NCBI RefSeq assembly: GCF_902497555.1
Contig: NZ_CABVGP010000002.1
Span: 3,298,501-3,362,500 of the forward strand
DNA from: Amycolatopsis camponoti
GTDB lineage: Bacteria > Actinomycetota > Actinomycetes > Mycobacteriales > Pseudonocardiaceae
Length of the DNA: 64,000 nt
Direction: 5' to 3'
How positions within the stretch are numbered: position 1 is the first letter of the stretch; the number at the start of each line of letters is the position of its first letter. Below the pieces are notes generated by a model. That model saw only the letters and a program-made list of their open reading frames with translations. It had not been told where the DNA came from and ran no database searches. The translations under genes and the position numbers were made by a program. Positions 6,793 to 14,842 of this stretch are shown here, one piece after another.

Positions 6793-9204
6793 CTGAGCCT
6801 GTGGGAGTACCTCCGCGAAAACTGGATCGACGTCGTCAACGACGCGATCCTGCACGTGGACCTCACCCTCGCGGCGGTGGCGCTGGCCGTGCTGGTGGGG
6901 ATGACCGTCGGCCTGCTCACCTACCGGCGCCGGTGGCTCGGCTCCCTGGCGACCACCACGACCGCGGCGTTCCTGACCATCCCCTCGATCGCGCTGCTGG
7001 GCATCCTGATCGGCCCGTTCGGGCTGGGGCTGACCAACGTCCTGTTCGCCCTGGTGCTCTACGCGCTGCTGCCGATCACACGCAACACGATCGTCGGGCT
7101 GCGCGGCGTCGACCCGGCCGTGGTGGACGCGGCGCGCGGCATGGGCCTCGGCCGCGCGCGGGTGCTGTGGCGCGTGCGGCTGCCGCTGGCGTGGCCGGTG
7201 ATCCTCTCCGGCATCCGCGTCTCGACGCAGATCACCATCGGGATCGCCGCGATCGGCGCGTACGTCAAGGGTCCCGGGCTGGGCAACGAGATCTTCGACG
7301 GGCTCGGCCGGTTCGGCGCGGTCAACTCGCTGAACCAGGTGCTGACCGGGACGCTCGGGATCGTCGTGCTGGCGCTGCTGTTCGACCTGGCCTTCGTGGT
7401 GCTCGGCAAGCTCACCACGCTACGACGCCGGCGCGTCCCCGAAGCGGCGCCGGCGCAGGCAGTCGGCACCGCGGGCGAGACGATCGAGCTGCGGGAGGTC
7501 AGCAAGATCTACCCCGGGCAGGCGCGGCCCGCCGTCGACCGCCTCACGCTGCGGATCCCGGCGGGCGAGATCGTCGTGCTGACCGGGCCGTCGGGGTGCG
7601 GCAAGACGACGACCATGCGGATGATCAACCGGCTCGTCGAGCCCACCTCGGGCGCGGTCACGATCGGCGGCACCGACGTGACGGCGCTCGACGTCGACGA
7701 GCACCGGCGCCACACCGGGTACGTCATCCAGCAGGTCGGGCTGTTCCCGCACCTGCGCGTGGACGCCAACATCGGCGTGGTGCCGCGAGTGCTCGGCTGG
7801 ACCCGGCGCCGCGTCGCCGGCCGCGTGCGGGAGCTGCTCGACGTCGTCGGCCTCACCCCCGAGCACGGTCTCCGGTACCCGCGTGAGCTTTCCGGCGGCC
7901 AGCAGCAGCGCGTCGGCGTGGCGCGGGCGATGGCCGCGGACCCGCCGGTGATGCTGATGGACGAGCCGTTCGGCTCCACCGACCCGATCACGCGCGCCCG
8001 GCTGCAGGACGAGTTCCTGCGCCTGCAACGGGAAGTGCGCAAGACGATCGTGTTCGTCACCCACGACTTCGACGAGGCGCTCAAGCTCGGCGACCGGATC
8101 GCCGTGCTGCGCCCGCGTTCGGAGATCGCGCAGTACGACACGCCCCAGGCGATCCTCGCCGCGCCGGCCGACGACTACGTCGCGTCGTTCGTCGGCTCGC
8201 GGCGGAACCTGAAGCGGCTGGCGCTGATCCCGGTGTCGCACCTGGAACTCCGGCCGGTGACCGGCGGACTGCCCGCGGTTCCGCGGGAAGCCACGCTGCG
8301 GGACGCGCTGGACACGATGGTGCGCACCGGCAGCACCGAGGTCGCGGTCACCGAGAACGGCACCGCGCTGGGGGTGTGCGACGTCGCCGGCCTGCTCGCG
8401 GCGCTGCGGCCCACCGACGAGACACCGCTCGCGGTCACCGCGACGCCCGCTCCGGCACCGGAGCGCGAGCCGACGGCGCGGCCCCGCCGTCGGCTCGGCC
8501 TGCTGGTCCGCCCGGTGCTCATCGCCCTCGCCCTGCTGGCGCTGTTCCTCCTCGTGCGGGCGCAGCCGATCGACTCGATCGAGCAGCGCTACCTCAACGC
8601 CGGCGAGATCTTCACCGAGCTGGGCGCGCACCTGCGGCTCACGCTGATCTCGACGGCGTGCACCCTCGCCATCGCCCTCCCGCTCGGCATCCTGCTGACC
8701 CGCCCCGGCGCCCGGTGGCTCCGGCCGATCGGCCTGGGCCTGGGCAACCTCGGCCAGGCGATCCCGTCGATCGGGCTCGTCGTGCTGCTCGCGCTCTGGA
8801 TCGGCACGGGAACCGCGACGGCGGTGACGGCGCTGGTCGTCTACGCGACCTTGCCGGTGCTGCGCAACACGATGGTCGGGCTCGACGGCGTCGACCCGAC
8901 CCTCGTCGACGCCGCGCGCGGCATGGGCATGACGAAGACGGCGATCCTGTGGCGGATCGAGCTGCCGCTGGCCGTCCCGGTGATCCTCGCCGGGATCCGC
9001 ACGGCGCTGGTCCTCACCGTCGCGAGCGCGACGCTGGCGACGTTCATCGACGGCGGCGGTCTCGGCGGCGGTCTCGTCGCCGGGATCGGCCTGTACCGCC
9101 CGATCCTGAGCCTGACGTTCGGCATCGTCGTCGCCGCGCTGGCGCTGTTCGCCGACTGGCTGGGCCTGGTCGCGGAGGAGGTCCTGCACCCGCGCGGCCT
9201 ATAA
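6793..9204 (+). CDS. ABC importer permease-ATPase-permease fusion (glycine betaine/choline/carnitine type)
   Basis: A single polypeptide of about 803 aa joining three normally separate subunits of an OpuC/OsmU-type importer. Domain order: membrane permease with the EAA-like loop AARGMGLGRARVLWRVRLP (about 20-215); ATPase with Walker A GPSGCGKTT, signature LSGGQQQRVG, Walker B VMLMDEPFG and switch His in VTHD (about 230-460); a CBS-like segment; then a second permease (about 560-790) with its own AARGMGMTKTAILWRIELP loop. I place the start at CTG 6793 (GAGGAG 6 nt upstream), which restores the usual LWEYLRENW N-terminus; GTG 6856 is the next option and lacks a good ribosome-binding site. The binding lipoprotein follows 21 bp downstream. 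Confidence 0.88.
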   Translation: MSLWEYLRENWIDVVNDAILHVDLTLAAVALAVLVGMTVGLLTYRRRWLGSLATTTTAAFLTIPSIALLGILIGPFGLGLTNVLFALVLYALLPITRNTIVGLRGVDPAVVDAARGMGLGRARVLWRVRLPLAWPVILSGIRVSTQITIGIAAIGAYVKGPGLGNEIFDGLGRFGAVNSLNQVLTGTLGIVVLALLFDLAFVVLGKLTTLRRRRVPEAAPAQAVGTAGETIELREVSKIYPGQARPAVDRLTLRIPAGEIVVLTGPSGCGKTTTMRMINRLVEPTSGAVTIGGTDVTALDVDEHRRHTGYVIQQVGLFPHLRVDANIGVVPRVLGWTRRRVAGRVRELLDVVGLTPEHGLRYPRELSGGQQQRVGVARAMAADPPVMLMDEPFGSTDPITRARLQDEFLRLQREVRKTIVFVTHDFDEALKLGDRIAVLRPRSEIAQYDTPQAILAAPADDYVASFVGSRRNLKRLALIPVSHLELRPVTGGLPAVPREATLRDALDTMVRTGSTEVAVTENGTALGVCDVAGLLAALRPTDETPLAVTATPAPAPEREPTARPRRRLGLLVRPVLIALALLALFLLVRAQPIDSIEQRYLNAGEIFTELGAHLRLTLISTACTLAIALPLGILLTRPGARWLRPIGLGLGNLGQAIPSIGLVVLLALWIGTGTATAVTALVVYATLPVLRNTMVGLDGVDPTLVDAARGMGMTKTAILWRIELPLAVPVILAGIRTALVLTVASATLATFIDGGGLGGGLVAGIGLYRPILSLTFGIVVAALALFADWLGLVAEEVLHPRGL

Positions 9205-9225
9205 CCGACTCAAGGAGGACGTCCC

Positions 9226-10185
9226 ATGCGACGCACGACTGCCGCTGTTCTCGCGCTCGTCGCGGTGCTTGCCGCGGGCTGCACGATCGGCAAGGACCAG
9301 ACCGGCGCCCAGGTGGGCGAGGGATCCATCAAGAAGATCGACGCGCTGAGCGGCGCGCAGATCCGCGTCAGCTCCAAGGAGTTCGACGAGCAGCTGCTGC
9401 TCGGCCAGATCGCGCTCGTCGCGTTGCAGGCGGCCGGGGCGAGCCCGCAGGACAAGACCAACATCACCGGGTCGAGCAACGTCCGCCAGGCGCTCACGAG
9501 CGGCGCGGTCGACCTGTACTGGGAGTACACCGGCACCGCGTGGATCAGCTACCTCAAGCAGACCAAGCCGATCGCCGACCCGCAGGCCCAGTACGACGCG
9601 GTCAAGCAGGCCGACGCGGCCAACGGCGTCTCGTGGTGGGCCCGCTCGCCGGCCAACGACACCTACGCCATCGCGGGCAACCCGGCGACGGTGGCCAAGA
9701 CCGGCGTCAAGACGGTGTCGGACTACGCGGCGCTGGTGAACAAGGACCCGGGAGCGGCGTCCACCTGCATGGGCCCGGAGTTCAAGAGCCGCGACGACGG
9801 CTTCCCGGGGCTGGCCAAGACCTACGGGTTCGCGTTGCCCGACGCGCAGGTGCACCTGCTCAACGACGCCGTCGTCTACCCGAGCATCGGCAAGGGCGAC
9901 CCGTGCGGCTTCGGTTCGGTCGCCTCCACCGACGGGCGCGTGGCCGGGCAGAAGCTGGTGGTGCTGGACGACGACAAGCACTTCTTCCCGACCTACAACC
10001 CGGCCATCGCGATCGCGGCCGGCGTCGCGGGCAAGTACCCGCAGCTGGAGCAGCTCTTCACCCCGATCGCGGCGAAGCTCGACACGGCGACGCTCACGGA
10101 CCTGAACAAGAAGGTGAGCGTGGACGGCCAGAAGCCGGCCACCGTCGCGCACGACTGGCTCAAGGCGGCGGGCTTCATCGGCTGA
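9226..10185 (+). CDS. Glycine betaine/carnitine/choline-type ABC substrate-binding lipoprotein
   Basis: A 319-aa periplasmic-type binding protein anchored as a lipoprotein (signal VAVLAAGC, lipid-modified Cys19). It has the OpuAC/ProX-type features: SSKEFDEQLLLGQIA, a GSSNVRQALTSG segment, and an aromatic pair region LYWEYTGTAW that in this family forms the cage for quaternary ammonium groups. It follows the fused transporter by 21 bp with an AAGGAGG ribosome-binding site, so it supplies substrate to it. The likely substrate is a compatible solute or choline/carnitine; which one cannot be decided from sequence. Confidence 0.9.
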   Translation: MRRTTAAVLALVAVLAAGCTIGKDQTGAQVGEGSIKKIDALSGAQIRVSSKEFDEQLLLGQIALVALQAAGASPQDKTNITGSSNVRQALTSGAVDLYWEYTGTAWISYLKQTKPIADPQAQYDAVKQADAANGVSWWARSPANDTYAIAGNPATVAKTGVKTVSDYAALVNKDPGAASTCMGPEFKSRDDGFPGLAKTYGFALPDAQVHLLNDAVVYPSIGKGDPCGFGSVASTDGRVAGQKLVVLDDDKHFFPTYNPAIAIAAGVAGKYPQLEQLFTPIAAKLDTATLTDLNKKVSVDGQKPATVAHDWLKAAGFIG

Positions 10186-10282
10186 GCGGGCGGGGCGTTC
10201 TTCGCATTCCGCCGAAATGCCGCGGTGGACGCCGGTGATCTGTCATGATCCGGCGAAGCCCCGTACCGCGAAGGAAGTGACG

Positions 10283-10768
10283 ATGTCGGCCGAAATGGAC
10301 CAGCTGATCGCCCAGTTCGAGACCTTCCAGTCGAAGGTGCGCCAGGCCGAAGCCCGGTTCGCCGAGGTCGGCGACATGCAGGAGCGGATCGCCCGGCTCG
10401 AGAGCACCGTGACCTCGCCGGACGGCACGGTGACGGTCGTCGCGGGGGCCGGCGGGACCGTCACCGACCTGCGGCTCACCGCCGGGGCGATGCACCTGGA
10501 AGCGGGCCAGCTCGCCCAGCGGATCATGGCCACCCTGCGCCAGGCCGTGGCCGGGGCCGCCCAGCAGCAGGCCGGCATCGTCGACGACGCGTTCGGCGAC
10601 CAGCTCGGCGTGGACGTGAGCGGGCAGGTCCGGCAGGCCCAGGCCGAAGCGTTCGGAACCGCGGCGCCGGAACCCGCGTCGGAGCAGCAGGCGCCGCGGC
10701 CGCGACGCCGTCCCGCTCCGGGGGACGACGACGACTTCGACCAGGGCCCGATCCTCCGCCGCTCCTGA
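10283..10768 (+). CDS. YbaB/EbfC-family nucleoid-associated-like protein
   Basis: A 161-aa protein with the YbaB/EbfC fold: an N-terminal helix (MDQLIAQFETFQSKVRQAE), a central strand region with SPDGTVTVVAGAGGTVTDLRL, a C-terminal helix, and a disordered Pro/Arg/Asp tail. Such variants commonly precede WXG100-like genes in Pseudonocardiales, where they are thought to belong to type VII secretion-related cassettes rather than to bulk chromosome packing. ATG 10283 follows GAAGGAAG; upstream in-frame codons look non-coding. It leads a cassette with the next three genes. Confidence 0.85.
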   Translation: MSAEMDQLIAQFETFQSKVRQAEARFAEVGDMQERIARLESTVTSPDGTVTVVAGAGGTVTDLRLTAGAMHLEAGQLAQRIMATLRQAVAGAAQQQAGIVDDAFGDQLGVDVSGQVRQAQAEAFGTAAPEPASEQQAPRPRRRPAPGDDDDFDQGPILRRS

Positions 10769-10791
10769 AACCGACCGAGGGAACTTCCGCG

Positions 10792-11130
10792 ATGTCAGAC
10801 GGAATCCAGACCAACATCGACGCGATCTCCGGATACGCGCGCCAACTGCCCTTCTACGAAGGCGAAGCGGACAAGTTCGGGGCCAAGATCGACGCCGCCG
10901 ACGTGACCGACACCGCCTGGGGCGTCGTCGGGATCTGGGCCAAGCAGGGCTACACCGACCGCCTCGGCGAGCTGCGTTCGCTGCTGGGCGAGCTGAAGGA
11001 CGGCGTCGACGGCCTCACCACCAAGATGACCAAGGCCGCCGACATGTACCGCGGGACCGAAGAGGCGGGCGTGATCGCGTTCGGCCGGTACGAGGCGGAG
11101 ATCGACGCGATCGGGGGGCAGGGCAAGTGA
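10792..11130 (+). CDS. EspC/WXG100-like type VII secretion target
   Basis: A 112-aa all-helical protein without a signal peptide. A helix up to about residue 35, a turn containing TAWGVVGIWAKQGY (a WxG-like turn), and a second long helix (LRSLLGELKDGVDGL to AADMYRGTEEAG) give the helix-turn-helix hairpin of the EsxA/EspC group. Such proteins usually pair with a larger helical partner for export through an ESX-type machine. The partner is probably the next gene, which starts in the stop codon (GTGA overlap at 11127). No EccC-type ATPase is in the window. Confidence 0.75.
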   Translation: MSDGIQTNIDAISGYARQLPFYEGEADKFGAKIDAADVTDTAWGVVGIWAKQGYTDRLGELRSLLGELKDGVDGLTTKMTKAADMYRGTEEAGVIAFGRYEAEIDAIGGQGK

Positions 11131-12266
11131 CCGAGCCGAAGCGGAGCATCGCCGACGCGCTGGACGTCCAGCCGTACGACGAGAGCACGAGCGCCAACCT
11201 CGACCGCGCCGCGGAGGCCACGCCGGTGGTCGGCACGCTGTACAAGTCCGGCAAGTCGATCGCCGAGCACGCCCAGCAGGCCGCCTCGGCGGACGGCGTG
11301 GGGGAGCTGGCTTCGGCGGGCAAGGCGCTGGTCGGCGACGGCGCGGGGTTCGTCGCCAGTGCCGCCACCGACATGGTCACCTTCGCGATGGACCCGATCG
11401 GCTGGCTCGTCAGCCACGGGCTCAACATGCTGCTCGAACTGGTCCAGCCGCTGCAGGACGCGCTGCACGCGGTCACCGGCGACGGGCCGGCCATCGGGCA
11501 CGCGTCGGAGAACTTCAGCACCATCGCGCACGGCTTCGTCGCCCTCGCCGAGGACTTCGAGAAGACCGGCGACACGGCGCTGGCCGAGTGGGTCGACGAG
11601 GCGGGCAAGGCGGCCAAGGAGGCGCTCGGCGACTTCTCCTCGGGCATCCGCGGCGTCGGCTCGGCGGCCGGGTCGGTCGCCGAGGTGCTGCAGATGTGGT
11701 CGATGGTCATGCAGGTCATCGAAGAGGTGATCAAGGCGATCATCACCGAGCTGGTCTCCTGGCTGATCACCATCTGGCTGCCCGCGCTGGCCGCGTCGGT
11801 GATCAGCTTCGGCAGCTCGGTCGCCGCCGCGATGACGGCGTCCATCGCCAAGGCCGCGAGCGTGCTGCAGAAGGTCACCCGCTACCTCGGCAAGTTCGGC
11901 AAGCTGCTCGACACGTTCATCGAGTTCCTCGCGAAGTACTCGACGAAGGTCGTGGAGATGACGCGGAAGTTCCGGCTCGGCCGGTACGCCGGGGAGTCGC
12001 GGTTCGGCCTGGACACGCTGGAGAACACCGCGCGCGTGCCGTTCACGCCCGGCAACCGCGCGCTGACCACGATGTTCGGCACCTCGGTCGGCGCGAGCCC
12101 GCTGGTCGCGGGAGCGAGCGTGAAGGCCGGCATCGCCGCGGGCAAGACGGCGTTCAGCGAAGGCAAGGAAGCCGTCACCCCGGAGGAGGACGAACCGTGG
12201 TTCGACAAGAGCGCGATCGGCGGGGACCAGAACCCGGAGGAGACCCGGCGGAACTTGGACATCTAG
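11127..12266 (+). CDS. Large helical WXG100/PPE-like protein of type VII cassette
   Basis: A 379-aa mostly alpha-helical protein without a signal peptide. Residues 70-110 (DMVTFAMDPIGWLVSHGLN), a helix near 170-200 and a hydrophobic stretch (ELVSWLITIWLPALAASVIS) around 215-240 resemble the core of large WXG100-domain proteins and ESX-exported effectors of actinomycetes. The C-terminus is polar and Glu/Asp-rich and shows no toxin motif that I recognise. It overlaps the preceding EspC-like gene by 4 bp, so the two are probably made in equal amounts and may be co-secreted. Confidence 0.65.
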   Translation: MTEPKRSIADALDVQPYDESTSANLDRAAEATPVVGTLYKSGKSIAEHAQQAASADGVGELASAGKALVGDGAGFVASAATDMVTFAMDPIGWLVSHGLNMLLELVQPLQDALHAVTGDGPAIGHASENFSTIAHGFVALAEDFEKTGDTALAEWVDEAGKAAKEALGDFSSGIRGVGSAAGSVAEVLQMWSMVMQVIEEVIKAIITELVSWLITIWLPALAASVISFGSSVAAAMTASIAKAASVLQKVTRYLGKFGKLLDTFIEFLAKYSTKVVEMTRKFRLGRYAGESRFGLDTLENTARVPFTPGNRALTTMFGTSVGASPLVAGASVKAGIAAGKTAFSEGKEAVTPEEDEPWFDKSAIGGDQNPEETRRNLDI

Positions 12267-12295
12267 CGCGCAAGGCCGTCGAGTTCGGCGACCGC

Positions 12296-12901
12296 ATGGA
12301 GTCCGCCGCCGATGCCGCGCAGGTGCGCCCCGGGTTCCGGGAGCGCGTGGAGGCGCTGCTGCGTGAGCACTGGCGGGAGCCGGTGATCGGGCTGCGCCTG
12401 GGCGACGCGGACCTGCGGTTCGCCGTCCCCGGCCGCCGTCCGGACGGCACGGTCGAAGGCGAAGGGCTGGTCCGGGAGGGCTTCTTGACCGTCGCGCGCG
12501 GGATCGGCGCGGCGGTGGGGTTCGTCGCGTACCTGGCGAGCGCGGCGGGCAGCGGCGGCGGCAAGGGCGAGCGCGCGGTCCACGTGACCGGCCCGGCGGA
12601 CGCCCAGGTCCTCGAGCCGCTCGACCTGCTCCGGCGCGCGAAGGGCCCGTGGCTGGTCTGCTCGCCGACGTCGGTCGCGCTGGTGGAGACCGGTTCGACG
12701 TACCTGGACCCGGCCGACGCGCCCGAGCCGCGGATCCTCTGGGAGGCCAGGGGAGCGGACACCCCGGCGGTCAGCTTCCGCAAGCGCACGCTGACCTGGC
12801 CGGACGGCTCGCGGTTCGCGTTCCCGTTGCGGAGCCGGACCGAAGACCAGTACCTGCGGCAGTTCCTCTCGCACCCGGACGAGGTCCGCTGGCCGGAGTG
12901 A
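12296..12901 (+). CDS. Unrecognised protein, last gene of type VII-like cassette
   Basis: A 201-aa protein of unknown function, probably mixed alpha/beta. A hydrophobic segment (FLTVARGIGAAVGFVAYLASAAG) sits near residues 60-85, followed by a conserved-looking WLVCSPTSVALVETG strand and a C-terminal part rich in aromatic and charged residues (RTEDQYLRQFLSHPDEV). ATG 12296 is 29 bp after the preceding stop. A GTG at 12197 has a better ribosome-binding site (GGAGGAGGA) but would add 33 Arg/Gly-rich residues overlapping the previous gene. Position suggests a chaperone or immunity-like partner of the cassette; this is inference only. Confidence 0.7.
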   Translation: MESAADAAQVRPGFRERVEALLREHWREPVIGLRLGDADLRFAVPGRRPDGTVEGEGLVREGFLTVARGIGAAVGFVAYLASAAGSGGGKGERAVHVTGPADAQVLEPLDLLRRAKGPWLVCSPTSVALVETGSTYLDPADAPEPRILWEARGADTPAVSFRKRTLTWPDGSRFAFPLRSRTEDQYLRQFLSHPDEVRWPE

Positions 12902-12931
12902 CCGCCGGAACCCTCGGTGTGCGTCCGGACA

Positions 12932-12973
12932 CACCAGGTGACTACTCTGTTCGGAGTAGTGCGTCACCTGGTG
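12932..12973 (+). promoter_or_regulatory. Long inverted repeat directly before the PAP2 gene
   Basis: CACCAGGTGAC (12932-12942) is repeated exactly inverted at 12963-12973, with an inner TACTC/GAGTA pair (12943-12947 and 12954-12958) and a 4-nt bulge. The right arm runs into the GGAGG ribosome-binding site of the TTG start at 12984. It could be an operator or an RNA hairpin limiting translation of the PAP2-ydcF pair. Confidence 0.45.
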
Positions 12974-12983
12974 GAGGTCCCGG

Positions 12984-13835
12984 TTGGTTCCCGCCCGTCG
13001 CTGGCTGGTCGTCGCGGCCGTGTGCGCTGTCGTCCTGGCCGCTGTGTACTTTCTCGCCGTCTGGACGGTTCCGGGTCAGGCGCTGGAGAACGCCGCGCTG
13101 CGTGGAGCCGACGAAGCCGCCGCGCGCGACCAGGCCGCAGCAGACGGCACCCTGAGCCGGATCACCGTCTCCTCGCTGGCCGCCGCCGTCGTGGTGGTCG
13201 CGCTCGTCGGCCTGCTGCGCCGGCGGGCGGACCTCGCCTTCGCCGCGGTGGGCGTGATCGTGGCCGGGCAGCTCGTGACGCAGGTGCTCAAGCGGTACGT
13301 GCTGCCCCGGCCGTCGCTCGTGCCGCTGACCGGGCACTACGCCGAGAACAGCCTGCCCAGCGGGCACACCGCGATCGCGATGACCGTGCTGTTCGCCGCC
13401 CTGCTCGTCGTGCCCTACCGCTGGCGTGGCGTGACGCTGGTGCTCCTGCTCTCCTGGGCGGTCGGCATCGGCGCGTACACGGTGACGGCGAAGTGGCACC
13501 GGCTCTCCGACACCCTCGCCGCCGACGCGATCGCCCTCGGGCTCGCCTGCCTGGCGTCGTGGTGGCTCGCGCGTCGCGGTTCCGTGCACCGGAACGACGG
13601 GCCGCGCCGGATCCCGCGGGTGCTCGTCGTGACCCTCGCCGCGCTCGGCGGGGCGGTGTTCCTGGCCCTCGGCACCATCTTGATCGGCGCGGCGCTGATC
13701 GGCGGCGGCTACGACGAAACCGTGCGGGACAACGCCTGGGTCGTCTACCTGGCGGCGAGCTCGTTCGCCTCCTTCGGGTCCATCGCCGCGGCGCTGGCGT
13801 TCCTCGCGACCTGGCGCCGGCTGGAGATCGCGTGA
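12984..13835 (+). CDS. PAP2-superfamily membrane phosphatase
   Basis: A 283-aa membrane protein with six or so hydrophobic segments and the three PAP2 phosphatase motifs: KRYVLPRP (motif 1), PSGHT (motif 2) and KWHRLSDTLAAD (motif 3, with Lys where Arg is more common). The family dephosphorylates lipid pyrophosphates such as undecaprenyl-PP, or phosphatidic acid, on the outer face of the membrane. The start is TTG with GGAGG upstream. It overlaps the following DUF218 gene by GTGA, so both probably act on cell-envelope metabolism. Confidence 0.88.
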   Translation: MVPARRWLVVAAVCAVVLAAVYFLAVWTVPGQALENAALRGADEAAARDQAAADGTLSRITVSSLAAAVVVVALVGLLRRRADLAFAAVGVIVAGQLVTQVLKRYVLPRPSLVPLTGHYAENSLPSGHTAIAMTVLFAALLVVPYRWRGVTLVLLLSWAVGIGAYTVTAKWHRLSDTLAADAIALGLACLASWWLARRGSVHRNDGPRRIPRVLVVTLAALGGAVFLALGTILIGAALIGGGYDETVRDNAWVVYLAASSFASFGSIAAALAFLATWRRLEIA

Positions 13836-14842
13836 ACCCGGCGCTGCTCCCGCTCGCCGCGGCCGTCTTCTGTTTCGCGGTCTTCCTGATCAGCTTCCTG
13901 CTCGACCGCCGCAAGCTGCGCAACGGCTTCTACCTGTTCTTCGCGCTCGCGTTCTTCGGGCTCGCGATGCTCGCGCTGCTGGCGTCGATCTCGCCGGAGG
14001 CCGCGGCGATCGTCGCGTTCGGGCTGTTCGCGCTGATCCCCCTCACGATCGTGGTGCTCGCGGTGTTCCTGATCGGCAACGGCGTGACGATGCTGCGCCG
14101 CGAAGGCCGGCGCCCGGCGAACCTGCTGTCCCTGGCCGCCGGGGCCGGCATCGTGGCGCTGATCGTCTTCGGCTTCGTGGTCGGGCAGCTCGGCTGGGCG
14201 CCCCTGGAAGCGGTCCGCGACAGCGTCGACGGGATCGTCGCGTACGCGTCGTTCCTGTTCGTCTGCTTCCTGCTGTACTCCCTGGTCTACGGCCGCGTCC
14301 GCAGCCGCCGCCCGCTCGACTTCGTCGTGGTGCTGGGTTCCGGTCTGCTCGGCGGCAAGAACGTGCCACCGCTGCTGGCCGGCCGGCTGGACCGCGGGGC
14401 GCGGGTCCTTTCCGCCGAGGACCGCAAGGGCCGCGCGCCGCTGCTGGTCACCTCGGGTGGCCAGGGGCCGGGGGAGGACCTGCCGGAGTCGCACGCGATG
14501 GCGGACTACCTCGTCGCCCGCGGCGTCGCCCGCGAGCGGATCGTGCTCGAAGACCGGTCCCGGACCACGCGCGAGAACCTGGCCTTCAGCGCCGGGCTCA
14601 TGCGCTCGCGAAAGCCGGGCTATCGCTGCGTGGTGGTGACGAACAACTTCCACGTCCTGCGCGCGGCCCTGATCGCCCGCGAGGTCAAGGTGAACGGCCA
14701 GGTGATCGGCGCCCCGACGGCGTGGTACTTCTGGCCGAGCGCGACGTTGCGCGAGTTCGCGGCCATCCTGGTGGACCACCGGATCGTCAACGGGATCGTG
14801 TGCGCGGCGATCGTCCTCGCGAGCGTGCTGAAGGCCTTCTAG
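13832..14842 (+). CDS. YdcF/DUF218-family membrane protein
   Basis: A 336-aa protein with about five N-terminal membrane segments (residues 1-155) and a C-terminal DUF218 domain beginning VVVLGSGLLGG. It contains the family pattern of an acidic/glycine loop (TSGGQGPGEDLPES), VLEDRSRTTRENL and VTNNFHVLRA. DUF218 proteins (E. coli YdcF, ElyC/SanA) are tied to envelope integrity and lipid-carrier metabolism; the enzymatic role is not settled. GTG 13832 overlaps the stop of the PAP2 gene. It ends 4 bp into the convergent monooxygenase gene. Confidence 0.88.
   Translation: MNPALLPLAAAVFCFAVFLISFLLDRRKLRNGFYLFFALAFFGLAMLALLASISPEAAAIVAFGLFALIPLTIVVLAVFLIGNGVTMLRREGRRPANLLSLAAGAGIVALIVFGFVVGQLGWAPLEAVRDSVDGIVAYASFLFVCFLLYSLVYGRVRSRRPLDFVVVLGSGLLGGKNVPPLLAGRLDRGARVLSAEDRKGRAPLLVTSGGQGPGEDLPESHAMADYLVARGVARERIVLEDRSRTTRENLAFSAGLMRSRKPGYRCVVVTNNFHVLRAALIAREVKVNGQVIGAPTAWYFWPSATLREFAAILVDHRIVNGIVCAAIVLASVLKAF

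Noticed and set aside
12197..12295. Upstream GTG start (good GGAGGAGGA) for the 12296-12901 gene
   Set aside because: The added 33 residues are Arg/Gly/Pro-rich out-of-frame sequence of the preceding gene; kept only as an alternative in the feature text.
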